The notes under the pieces are model-generated. The model was given only the letters and a program-made list of their open reading frames with translations. It had not been told where the DNA came from and searched no databases. From Selaginella tamariscina (lineage: Eukaryota; Streptophyta; Lycopodiopsida; Selaginellales; Selaginellaceae): DNA of 64,000 nucleotides. Where the stretch lies: NCBI GenBank assembly GCA_003024785.1, contig PUQB01000049.1, positions 1 through 64,000 of the forward strand. The letters are read 5' to 3'. The position numbers and the translations under genes were made by a program. Below are positions 47,575 through 59,371 of the stretch, in pieces. The first letter of the stretch is position 1. Each line of letters starts with the position of its first letter.

Positions 47575-47885
47575 ATCTTCATGCTCCTAATCTAGTTGCC
47601 GAGTTCCATCAACGATATCCTGCAGCTCATCTTGTTCATGCTCCTGATCTAGTTGCCGAGTTCCATCAACGATATCCTGCAGTTCATCTTGTTCATGTCC
47701 ATAGTTGCCGAGTTCCATCAACGATATCCAGCTTCATGCTCCTGATCTAGTTGCCGAGTTCCGGTTCCATCAACGATATCCTGCAGCTCATCTTGTTCAT
47801 GCTCCTGATCTAGTTGCCGAGTTCCATCAACGATATCCTGCAGCTCATCTTGTTCATGCTCCTGATCTAGTTGCCGAGTTCCGAC
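47575..47885 (+). repeat. 57-base array at the chromodomain tail of element C
   Basis: About five copies, some shortened, of a unit containing CTAGTTGCCGAGTTCCATCA and GATATCCTGCAG. The basic period of 57 bases equals 19 codons (HAPDLVAEFHQRYPAAHLV). It ends at the purine tract before the 3' LTR. Confidence 0.85.
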
Positions 47886-47896
47886 TGGGGAGATAG

Positions 47897-48296
47897 TGTA
47901 AGGATCATGGGTTATTTTTTTGCCTTTCACAGGACTTGAACTCGAGACCTTTTGACTAACACACACATGTGTTAACCAACTGGTCCATATGATCCTGGAT
48001 GTTGAACTACACCATCAACAGCAAGGCATATATTCATACGCATGTTCCAGACCAGTTGTGGACCACACATTCCAGACCAGTTGTGGATCACACATTCCAG
48101 ACCAGTTGTGGACCATACAATTCTTAGGACCTCAGATATATAAACAAGGTTCCAGTTCTAGGTTCTCAGAATCATTCAACACCAGTCTTCGGCCTTGTGT
48201 TTCATTTTGTATTCATTTCTTTCTTGAATACAATCTCCTCTTTTCAAGGTTCCACCCTTGTTTTAAAGGTTTCGCCCTTTGCACAAGGTCGTGACA
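47897..48296 (+). repeat. 3' LTR of element C
   Basis: It starts TGTAAGGATCATGGG directly after the purine tract GGGGAGATAG and ends GGTCGTGACA. It differs from the 5' LTR by about ten substitutions and a few 1-2 base indels over ~385 alignable bases. Confidence 0.9.
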
Positions 48297-48365
48297 GCTT
48301 CTGAGTTAAGCTTTCTTGTTCTCGGAATCCTGCTCACTTCCTTGTTCCTGGATCGTGGCTTGACA
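48297..48365 (+). repeat. 5' LTR of element B, remainder after element C
   Basis: GCTTCTGAGTTAAGC through CGTGGCTTGACA matches the last ~70 bases of the LTRs of A (6,983-7,051) and of B's 3' LTR. This shows that C landed inside the 5' LTR. Confidence 0.85.
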
Positions 48366-51300
48366 GTTTGATAGTAACTGCTTTCATAGCTTTCCGATTT
48401 CTAATTACTTTTTTTTCCTTGATTCTTCTGCTTCGTTTTCTTTCTTTTTTCTTTCATAGATCATGGCCGATTTTGAGCAATTTCAACGCGAGCACCAAAT
48501 ATTACTTCATGAGCTGGCCACTTTGTGCCAAGTGGTCATAGATCTGCAAGGTTCCACCAACGCGGCACATGCAGCTGCTGATGCATCCTCCAAGGCTACT
48601 ATGCAAGCTCTCTCTCAGCATCCGTGGTTTCCTCTCCATCGAACACTTCTTTGGAGCTGAAGATCAGCATGCCGAAAAAGTTCAATGGCAATTGTGCCGA
48701 TTTCCAAGGGTTCCTGAATCAAATTAGGCTTTTGATCCGCATGCAACCACGCCACTACTCGACTGATGCACAAAAGGTTGGCCTTTTAGCATCCCTACTA
48801 ATTGGATCTCCATGGGCTTGGGTTGCCCCTTTGTTGGAGCATGACGACCCATTGATGGAAGACTTTGAAGGTTTCGTGGCTGTCTTTGAAGCTTGCTTTG
48901 GAGATCTGATAAGTACCATTCCACATGCACGAAGTTACGAAAGCTCACACAAAAATCTTGACCAGCTTCCATCTATGCATCCGAATTTTAATAACTTTGC
49001 ACGAACATTCCATGGGACGAGACTGCATTGATTGAACACTTCCGTTTTGGGTTGAGGGATGGCGTGAAGGACATTCTCCTTATGTTATCGGATGCCCAAA
49101 CATTAGCGAAAATCATGCAACAGGCCGTTCGCTACGACAACCGCTTGTTCGAGCGTCGTTAGGAAAATCCTGTTAGCAGTTCCTGCAAACCAATCTTGCA
49201 GCTGTGGTACATACTCATGCGACACCTTCTGGAGTAGTTCCTATGGAGATTGAGAAATACAAGCGTGGCTCACTTTCCGATGCTGAGAAGCAACATCGCC
49301 GTAGTGAAAATCTATGTTTGTATTGTGCTGAAGCAGGACACAAGGCGGCGAAATGTCCTATTAAAGTCAAGAAGTTCAAGACGCATGAAGTCGAAGCTAA
49401 AGTTCAGTTGGAAAACTTCAATGTTCACTTTGTCTTGGAGCCGCGAAGTTGGACGTAGGTGCAAGCTCCATTGGTGCTGCTCATACCATTCCATCACTCA
49501 AGTTTCCTGTACACATTCATCTTAATAATCGAGAGCTCAAGGAGTTTGCCCTGTTAGACATTGGTGCAAATGCATACTTCATGGATGACACTTTTGCAAC
49601 TCAACATGGCATTTCGGTGGTGAAGTTGAAGCATGCAGTTCCTGTAGAGGTGGCCGATGGTCGTTTGATTGCTTCTGGTGCAATTACCCATGTTACCAAA
49701 CCTCTCTCTTGCAGTCATGGTGCATTCAACTGTTCGATTTCCTTCAACTTGATCAAGACTCGGTTGACTCCCATCATTTTTGGGCATGCCATGGTTCGTT
49801 GTTGCAAATCCGCAGGTCGACTGAGATCTAGGACGCTCACGTTTTCCTCTTCAGCAGTCAGGATCAATCTTGTACCTTCCTACGTGCAGGATACATCCTT
49901 AGTGTCTGAGGCAGTACAAGCTACAGGATTGATCGTGCCTGTTCCTGTACGATGTTGAAGACTCCTCCTCGACAGGATTCACCTCATGTCAGTTCCTCAG
50001 CACATCTGCAAGCTCTCCCTCCACTCCTGTAAGTTTGCGAATTCCTGTACAGGGTTCTTCCAATCCTGTATCAGTGTCAAAAGTTCTTCCTCAACAGGAT
50101 CCACCTCCTGTTGGTTCGTCAGCACACTCGCAGGCTCTCCTCACTCCTGTGCAACCACGGACTTCTGTATAGGATTCTTTCAATCCTGTACACTCGTCAA
50201 CATCCACACAGGTTTTTCCCAATCCTGCTTCTTTTCGTTACTTTGCTTCTGTTCCACCCCCCAAATCCTTCCTCTTTTTCAGTCACATCTCCCTCCTTCT
50301 CCTCTTCGAGTTCTTACCACTACTATGCAGGAACTTGCCACTGATCCTGCTCCTTTTCATCTTTTTGCCTTTCCAAGTAACTCCTACGTCCTCTTCTACC
50401 TTTCCTGTATCCGATTCCCCTGTTTTTCAATCTCCTTCTCCTCCTTTCTCTCCCTACCTTCCAAGTATCACTCCTTTCAGGACATTTTTGACAAGCACAA
50501 GGCTGCAGTTCTTCATGTTCACAGGTCCTACGACTGTCCTATTGATCTTGCGGAAGGAAAGACTCCACTATTCGGACCGATCTATGCACTATCACTTACA
50601 GAATTGAGGTTCTTCGTCAGTACATCAACAACTTGGCATCTGGCTTCATTCGTCACTTAAAGTCCTCTGCAGGAGCACCTATCTTCTTTATCAAGAAGAA
50701 GATGGGAGTTTACGTTTGGTTGTGGACTATAAGGGTTTGAATCAAGTCACCATTCGAATCGGTACCATTGCCATTGATCCTGGAACTTCTTGATCGGCTG
50801 CAAGGAGCAAAGGTGTTCACGAAGATCGACTTACGAGGGGCCTACAACTCTTGTACGGATTCGTCCAGGCGATGAGTGGAAGACTGCCTTTTGTACAAGG
50901 TATGGACACTTCGAGTACACGGTGATGCCCTTCGGCCTTACCAATGCCCCAGCCGTGTTCCAACACATGGTGAACGACATCTTTCGTGACTTCTTGGACC
51001 AGTTTGTGGTGATTACCTCGACGACATTTTGATTTTCTCCAAGGACCAGGCGGCACATGACAAGCATGTACGATTAGTTCTACAGCAGCTTCACGAGCAT
51101 GGCTGTATGCGAAGTTGGAGAAGTGTTTTTTTGATAGGGATTCTGTGGAGTTCTTGGGCTACATCGTCTCTCCTGCTAGCGTTTCCATGGACATGCACAA
51201 GTGAAGACCATTGTGGAGTGGGAGAGGCCCAAGTCTGTACGAGACGTACAATGTTTCCTTGGCTTTGCAAACTTCTACAGCGGTTCATACAGGACTTCTC

Positions 51301-53336
51301 CAAGCGTGTACTTCCACTCACGGAACTCACCAAGTGCACAGGGTTTTCTCTTGGTCTAACAAGGCGGAACATGCATTCACAGCACTCAAGGATGCCTTGG
51401 ATTTTGTAGTAGGATCCGTCCTATCACAAGTGGGAGAAGACAAGTTGCTTCATCCTGTAGCTTTTTACTCTCGTAAGTTCTTTCGGCGGAGATCAATTAC
51501 GAGATTCATGACAAGGAACTCAAGGCCATTGTGGATTCGTTCGAGGAGTGGTGGCATTTCCTGAAGTGTGCGCATCCCGTACAAGTTCTTACGGATCACA
51601 AAACCTGGAGTATTTTCAAACGGCTCGAGTTCTCAGTCGGTGACAGGCTAGGTGGCAGAGTTCCTATCACGTTTTGATTTCGTCATCGTCTACAGCCCGG
51701 TTTTGGAATGGCAAGGCGGACGCATTGTCTAGGCGCTCTTACCTTGCACCGCCCAGGCGATCCTGCATATGACTGTCAAAGGCAAGTGTTGTTGGGTCTG
51801 GATCGATTCCGGCTTGCGCACTACAGGTTCATCAGGCTCCAGCAAATTCAACACTCCTACAGGACATCCGTTTGCAATTGCTACAGACGACTTGGCAAAG
51901 AATGTGGTTCTCACACATTCATCCTGAACATCAAGTTCCTCTTCCTCCAGTTCCCGTTCAGACTACAAGTTGTTCGCCATACAGGATGGACTCCTGTACC
52001 GGGAAGGTCTCCTGTACGTTCCTGTTGGTATTTCAGGACTCGTGTGGTACAGATTGTCATGATACCCGGCTACAGGATATTTTGGTGTGGCCAAGACAGT
52101 GGTTGGTGACTCGCAACTATTGGTGGCCTGGGTTGCGAGTTTTGTGGAAAGGTTTGTACGGAGCTTGTGACACTGTAACAGGTCGAAGATGCCTCATCAT
52201 GCACCTCTGGTCTTCTTCGTCCTCTTCCTGTTTCTTCTGCTCCTTGGAGATCCATTTCTATGATTTCCTCATAGATCTTCCTCCTTCTTATGGATTTGAT
52301 GCAGTTCTTGTGGTGGTTGACCGTTTCACCAAACAGGCTCATTTCCTACCCTGCAACAAGACGGCTACAGGTCAGACAACTGCTGAGTTGATGATCCGTG
52401 AAGTGTTCCGACATCATAATCTTCCTAAGAGCATTGTTTCTGATCGAGGCCACAATTCATGTCCAAGTTTTGGCGAGAGCTTCTTCGACGTCTACACGTT
52501 AAAGCGGATCTTCTTCAGGATATCATTCACAAATTGATGGGCAGTCAGAACGCACGATTCAGACTTTAGAGCAATATCTTCGCTACTTCATCAGTTATCA
52601 ACAAGATAACTGGTTGGACCTTCTTACAATGGCATTTGCCTACAACAACTCCTTTACGCATCTATAGGCCAGACACCTTTCTTTGCTCTTACAGGCTACC
52701 ATCCACATTTTGGCTTTGCTCCTCCTGCTTCTTCTTCTTCCGCTCTTGCAGTACAGGATCGTCTCCAACATCTTCGTCAAGTACAAGATGATCTCCGGGT
52801 TCATCTTCAACAGGCACAGGAACGATACAAGCATCATGTTGATGCTCACCGTCAGCCGGTACCTGCATACAAGATTGGCGATCTCGTGTGGCTTCTTCGT
52901 CGACATATTCGCACCAACATGCCTTCTTTAAGTTGAATTTTCAACGATTGGGCCCTTATAGGATTGTGGTGGAGGTCAATCCTGTAACTTTCCGACTCGA
53001 GTTACCATTTACGGTGAAACTTCATCCTGTATTTCACACCTCCTTGTTGGAGCCGTATCATCCTTCTTCTCTTCCTGGTCGTGCTTCTTCTCCTCCCCCT
53101 CCTGTGGTCATTGACGATGAACCTGAGTACGAAGTTGCAGCCATCCTTGATTCTCGTCTTCATCATCGCTAACTTTAGTACTTGGTGAATTAGAAAGGTT
53201 ATTTGCCTACCAATCGCACTTGGGAACCTGCATCCAACTTACTCCATGCTTCTTCCAAGGTTGTTGCCTTCCATCGGCATTATCCTGCTAAACCAAGTCC
53301 CAAGACTTGTGAAACTCGTCCTTAGGGAGGAGGTGC

Positions 53337-53825
53337 TGTCACAACCCAATATAAGATGTAGGATTCCAGATACAAGATACAAGATATGGGATACAGATAT
53401 GCCTGCAGGATATTCCTACATGATATACTTACAGGATATTTCTACAGGATATGCCTACAGGATATGTTACAGGATATGCCTAGAGGACATGTGGACTCGT
53501 TTTAGCCTCTGCATGCACATAACCACTTTTAGATGCATGCAGCCACTTTTAGCACTCATGCCTAGATTAGCTCTTGGAGTTGTGAGCATAAAAGCTCCGA
53601 CCTATTGTTGTACAATCAGTTATTATCAACACCAGTCTTTCTACGATCAATCTTATCTTGTCTTGTTCTTATCTTGTCTTGCTCCTTGCCTCTCTGCTCT
53701 TGTCCTTGTTCCTGGTTCCTAATTCCTGTCCTGCCCCTGTCCTACTCCTTGTCCTGTTTTGAGTCAAGCTTTCTTATTCTCAAAATCCTGCTCACTTCCT
53801 CCTTGTTCCTGAATTGTGGCTTGAC
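53337..53825 (+). repeat. 3' LTR of element B
   Basis: It begins TGTCACAACCCAATA after the tract AGGGAGGAGG and ends GTGGCTTGACA. It contains one copy of the CATGTGGACTC unit that is triplicated in the 5' LTR, followed by a short CTTGTCTTG array. Confidence 0.88.
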
Positions 53826-53829
53826 ATTG

Positions 53830-54780
53830 CTTCCCTACACACAAAGAACAAGTTGACATGGGTTTGTTTGGTCAAAGTAAATTACCTTGAGAAGTACATG
53901 TTCACGTTGCTACAAGTCTATCGTTTTGCAAAACCTCCAAAAAATCACTAGATGAGCTGTCAAGAACATGAATGCAAGTGTTTCTTGCACATATATGATG
54001 ACATTCTTCCTCAATTCAAAGTCAATGCTGAAAGCTCTCACCACTCAAAATTTTTCTTGTAAGTCCACCAAGACCTACTAGAATTTGATGTAATGTAATT
54101 GTCTTTCTCATGAGTATTTAAAATCTGCATGAAGAATAAATTGTGCAAGAAAATTATGTTTATATATTTGCATTGATAGCTCCTTGTTATATTTTCATAT
54201 GAAATAGTGAAAGAATCTATTAGAAACAGTGATATGAATCGACTACCTAGTTATGAGAAGAAAGATAACCTTTAATATTCGAAATGGGAATGAAATTTGA
54301 TTTATTGATTTTTAATTTCGAGCAACAAAATGTGTGTTTATATCCTCAATAAGTTATAAGATGTTTGAAATAAATTTTATAGATGATTGAATGCTTATAA
54401 TTAAGAAAATTACACTGTATGTAATAATTCACAAGAATTATATACTATGCCTACAAACCGTACAAAAATTGGGTAACTAGCAATTAGTGAACCCTTAACT
54501 AAATATTTTTAAAAGACTTCACATGTATGTTGTTAATAAAGTTGACATGTATATTCTAAAAAGACCTCACATGTATATTCCATCATTAAGGTGAAAAGAA
54601 TATTCCTACTTGTTTTTCAACAACATTGCCATGTGCCGCACATGCCAACAAGCCACGTTGGATTGGCACATATGAATGTGAGTGTGCCAATGCTGTTTCT
54701 CATTGTTTAGGATTTTTTATTTTAGGGTTATATTGATGTGTTGGCGGAGTTGTTCATAGTACACCATTCACTTGCATATA
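53830..54780. other. AT-rich spacer right of element B
   Basis: No coding homology. A repeated phrase CTCACATGTATATTC / CTTCACATGTATGTTG occurs at 54,516-54,580. It is probably the continuation of the block left of 40,985. Confidence 0.5.
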
Positions 54781-54782
54781 CA

Positions 54783-56683
54783 TCTTTAGCACCGAGGAAG
54801 GTCTACTTATTTTTCCTTTTGGCATTCAAGTTGTACATTTTTCACCTTCGAGACTCATCATTGGCATTAAGGATGGACAATGCTTTGTCCCAACGAGTCT
54901 TTAATCCCTTTATGAGTTCTTGATAATCCTTGATGCTGATTATAGCCTTCTCTGGATATAGAACATTCCACCGATTAGTGTGATGACTATCCTTGGTGAT
55001 GAGGATGATCATTGTCTTCTTTTGGTGAACATTAAAATCTACTTTTTTAGTAGATTCTCCATCCTTGGCACCAAGGAAGATCATTGCCTTCTCCTTTTTA
55101 TGAACATCCCCTTGTTTCTCCCACTATACATTGGTCATCCTCGATACAGTATCGAGGATGATGATTATCTTCTAATATAGAGTATTTAGTCCCCTTTGAA
55201 GTTATTAACCGTCTTCAATGCCAAGAATGGATTGGTGTAGAGATTACACTAAACCTTCTCCCAAAACGATATAGCCATCCTTGCACCAAGGACGGCTATA
55301 TCATATTTGGGAGAAGGTTTAGTGTAATCACTATTGTTGCATGAACATCCTTGGTTTGAGGATGTACATTATTGTCTGTGAACTAGACTAGCAAATCATT
55401 CTTACGATTGGTTCATAATCCTCAGTGCTAAGATGTGAAATATTTCGTTAGTAGGTCCAATTTACGTGTATAGAGTTCATCCTCAGTATTGAGGATGTTA
55501 CTTTGGATTCATCTTCCACAATAGTAAATTCACATTAAATTATTACATTATAAACTCGCATTCTTTTAGTTTTTATGTACATGTTTAGGATCAATTGTGT
55601 ATTCAAATCATGTTATTATATAGTTTTTAAATGTTCTCTTCACGTTCAACTTGTATCTACAATGATAAAGAAAAGTTTAAGACTGTCATTTCACTTAAAG
55701 TTCCATTAGCTTCGGACCTAGCTAAGGAAAAAATGCAACCAAAAGTTTCAATACTCTCGATCGAGTTTGTAAGAACATCAACATTAGGGTTGATAAAAAA
55801 ATGCAAATGACAAGATACCACATGTATCACTTCATACTATTGAAGAAGAATGAATGTGTACATGCGTATTCAAAAATGTGAAGAACCTCATGGATTCTTT
55901 GTGTGGACATGGATACATTAACACCTTACAAACATTTATTGTGTTCGTGGGAGCAGAATTGGTGAAAGAGGAGAAAATAAAGATTTTTGCAAATACTTTT
56001 AGGAAAAAGAGATGCGAGAACTTCTAGAACAAAGACATCAATCATCCTCAATGCCAAGGAAAACCTTTATATCTATTTAGTTCATTTTTGATAGCACAAT
56101 TACAAGATCAAGAAAGAGAAGATTAAAGGCTAGGAAGGAAAGAAAAGCAAGTGTAGCTATGATTAACAAGATTAAACAAGATGTACACAATTATTAAATG
56201 ACAACAATGATGAAGTACTTCTCATATTCAATAAAAAGTTTAATGGCCTTCAATTTGTAAAGAAGGTCAGATTTCAATGGTTAGAGGTAGGGAATTGGAA
56301 TGTTAAGCTCAAAAAAGTGGATTATTCTTGCCCAATTGTCGTTGATGGACATTAAGTGGGGATTAGAATTTAAATTGAATGTCATAAATGCCATGTTCAA
56401 CAGCAAAAATAGTTATGTTATCATCATAAGTAAAACAAAAATGGTGTGTCTCCAATTCAATCGAAGTTCAAGCTACTTCAAGAGGTCTTTACTCAACACC
56501 CATAAAATTATTTGAGGATACAATGATGTTGTTAAAATATATTTCCCATTCTTATATAAGAAAATAGAACCAAACATGTTCTTGCGTTTAATCTTAACCT
56601 TTTGTGGTCACTTATCTTGTCATATTACATATGAGAAGTTTAATTATTAGAACCCTGATGCATCCTCAACACCGAGGATGTTT
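54783..56683. repeat. Second cluster of short palindromes (about 13 copies)
   Basis: Copies of the ~20 base palindrome lie near 54,783, 54,856, 54,934, 54,987, 55,059, 55,133, 55,211, 55,275, 55,347, 55,417, 55,479, 56,040 and 56,662. The copy at 55,133-55,160 is almost perfect (TCATCCTCGATAC, one base, GTATCGAGGATGA). The one at 55,275 is the tip of a long hairpin (55,242-55,329). Confidence 0.75.
55242..55329. repeat. Long hairpin (arms ~42 bases)
   Basis: GATTACACTAAACCTTCTCC at the left is matched by its complement GGAGAAGGTTTAGTGTAATC at the right. Inner arms continue through GATATAGCCATCCTTG to a 4-base loop CACC with few mismatches. Confidence 0.9.
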
Positions 56684-56689
56684 TGCTTA

Positions 56690-57990
56690 CGACAGGTGTC
56701 AGAAGACCATTCATTATAAGGCCTTAAGCTAATGTTTTATTTTGTTCTTGTGCTTGTAAAAATAGATGTCCGAAAAATGAACGGAATGCACTTTAAGTAC
56801 ATTCTAGTGTCATTGTGGATAAACTACACACCAAAGTTTGGATGATTCTTACATGTAAGATTCCATTAACTTATTTAGAAAAAAAAAATCATTTTTAATT
56901 GTACAAAAGATGGGTGGTAAAAAATCAAAGGCACTCATGAACTTGATTATAACATGCTTGACAAAGCCAAGTGATTTTATAATAATTTTCTTTACGTGGA
57001 TAGAAGGTCTTGTTGCCTCAATAGTCAAAAATGAGTATAACATTATGAGCAATGATTCAAATAATAAGACAATAATGAATGTGAATTGAGGTAAAAAAAA
57101 TGTAAAGATTATTGACATTGAAGAGAATGAAGAAGAGACGAGCGATAAAGATGATTCAAATTAAGAAATATAAGATAAATTTGACTAGAACCAAGCTAGA
57201 ACATAAAGAGGATTAAAATCTATGTCTACCACTAGACCAAAAGAGAAAATGTGTTGATGTTAATAAGGAATTCAAACCATCAAGAAAGACTAATCGATCC
57301 CACCTTAGAAAACACAAAGCAGAGACTTTAATGATAGGGCACCCCATGTTACATAAGAAGTTTTGAAAGTAAATAGCCTTGCTAAAAAGATTCAAAATGA
57401 AGTTTTAATAGTCTCTAGCCCTGTCAAAAAGATAAATGGTAAGGTTACTAGTGATAGTGCATCCACTAAAGAATAAATAGGTTTTAAATAACAAAAACTA
57501 TCAGAATAATTCTCCTCCGTGTTTAGGACAACCCACACTTTTCATTACAACGATATAGGCTTTACAATGTTTTATCTGTGTACCTACTGTGGAACTAAAG
57601 GAGATACAACACACACACACATATATTATATATAACATAAGTATTCTTTTGAAACATCAATTTATACATAGTTTTCTTTACATTTCCTTGCAAGGCTAAC
57701 AACTACATTTATAACCTAGAATATCTTTCTTATCAGCTCAAAGTAAACTGAAAGATAATATCCACATAATTCAAAGGGACAGCTATACGGACGTGGTGAT
57801 GCGGCAGTATGGACGATGGTGTCATCTGCAGCGTGTAGCGTACAGTAGAATAGGTTGCCCCTCCATGTCATTACGTGTCATGTTCATAAATTACTTATGT
57901 GGCACGTGACGATGTGGAAGTGCTGTATACCCAAAAAGTTTTAATACGATGAGTGTTATGTGCACCGTGAAATGTAGTCCGTTGATTCCC
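56690..57990. other. AT-rich spacer and DLH upstream region
   Basis: No supported coding sequence to 57,500. 57,770-57,990 is GC-richer, with CACGTGACG-type (57,902) and TACGTGTCATG (57,872) elements, presumably the promoter and leader of the hydrolase gene. No clear TATA box is seen. Confidence 0.5.
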
Positions 57991-58005
57991 GCCGTGAATT
58001 CGTCA

Positions 58006-59026
58006 ATGGTTCAGCACGCGGCAAATACGAAGATTCCAAGAAAAAAAACAATACACAAGAAAAAGATCTGGCATATGTAGCAACTCCACGCTCTCCGAAT
58101 TCATTACCAAAGTTTCCAGTTCTTGTGCTCATTCATGAATTCTTCGGATTGTCACCAGAGATTTGCGAGTAAGTACGTACATATACAATGCAATTATAAT
58201 CATATTTAAACTTTAATAAAAAAAAACTAATATCAATTATTTTTTATAAAACCATATACATAATCATATAATTATATAATCAGAAAAGCCGAAGCTATTG
58301 CTCAAGAAGTTGTGGTTGTATTGTAATATGCCCGGACACTTATCGTGGTCAAAGCACACGTTTTCATTCCCAAAGCAATATTTCTCGCCCTCACTACCCG
58401 TCAGGTTCATATTAAATGTGTAATATATACATATGCGCTCTCTCTCTCTCTCTCTCACACACCACACACCACACACACACACACAGGAAAGAGTTAACGA
58501 GGACTTGGATGAAGTACTTGGATGGGCAGAAACATACCCTCAAGCAGATAGCACACGGGTTGATCAATGACACATATATATAATTAAACTATAATATACT
58601 AAACGAACATAACATGTGATGCTGTGTGTATTTTCAGGTAGGATTAGCAGGTTTTTGTTATGGAGGAGGGAAAGCTCTACGGTACGGAATACACTATAAG
58701 AATGCAAAAGCAATTGTTGTTATTTACGGGAAACCAGTAAGAAAATATTTGTGTACGGAACGGACTAGGTAACTAAACTAATCAGGTATTGGAGACTAAC
58801 CTGCTCAGAAGCATCACCGGCGAGGTTCTTGGAATATACGGAGACAAAGATTCTCAGTTTCCCATCAAACAGGTTTGGAACCGTATATTCTGAGGATAAA
58901 CCACTTGAGCTTTTACAGATTAACCAATTCTCCAAAGCTCTGGAAGCCGCTGGTGTTCCAAGTAAAATAGTTGTGATTAATGATCAAGGCCACGCCTTCT
59001 GGAGAAATATGACTCAGGTATATACA

Positions 59027-59068
<42 letters not shown>

Positions 59069-59257
59069 ACCCTATCTACGATGTACGTGAGGTATGTATA
59101 GTTATAGTCTTCATGCATGTGAACGTATTCTCTCTCCACATATAAAACGTAAATCGTAAATACTCTACATTAAACACTAGGTTAAAACGGGGAAAAAGCT
59201 TCAACTGAAGCTTGGTTGGAGCTCACGGGATTTCTAAAAAGAGCACTCAAGTCTTGA
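58006..59257 (+). CDS. Dienelactone hydrolase-family protein
   Basis: Exons 58006-58168, 58284-58399, 58487-58559, 58638-58736, 58786-59017 and 59181-59257, about 270 residues, typical of the family. An alpha/beta hydrolase is evident: FPVLVLIHEFFGL (oxyanion strand), CPDTYRG, then the nucleophile elbow GFCYGGG (Cys), the acid GDKDSQFP (Asp) and the base DQGHAFW (His), so the Cys-Asp-His triad is complete. Family members cleave cyclic esters or act on small xenobiotic or metabolite lactones; the plant substrate is unknown, and the location is probably cytosolic. Single-base slips are needed in the A8 run near 58,041-58,048, near 58,318, near 58,880 and near 59,188. The start is uncertain because the only nearby ATG (58,006) precedes the A-run slip. 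Intron 2 has CT and CA microsatellites, and intron 5 has CT and TA. Confidence 0.85.
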
Positions 59258-59371
59258 TGGTACTAGATTATACATGTCAATTCGCAAAAAACAAACACAC
59301 ATATCGTATAATCTGTATGTACACGTGTGTGTAGACATTACCGGATAAAGAGTGGAAGTGTTTTGGCGAAT

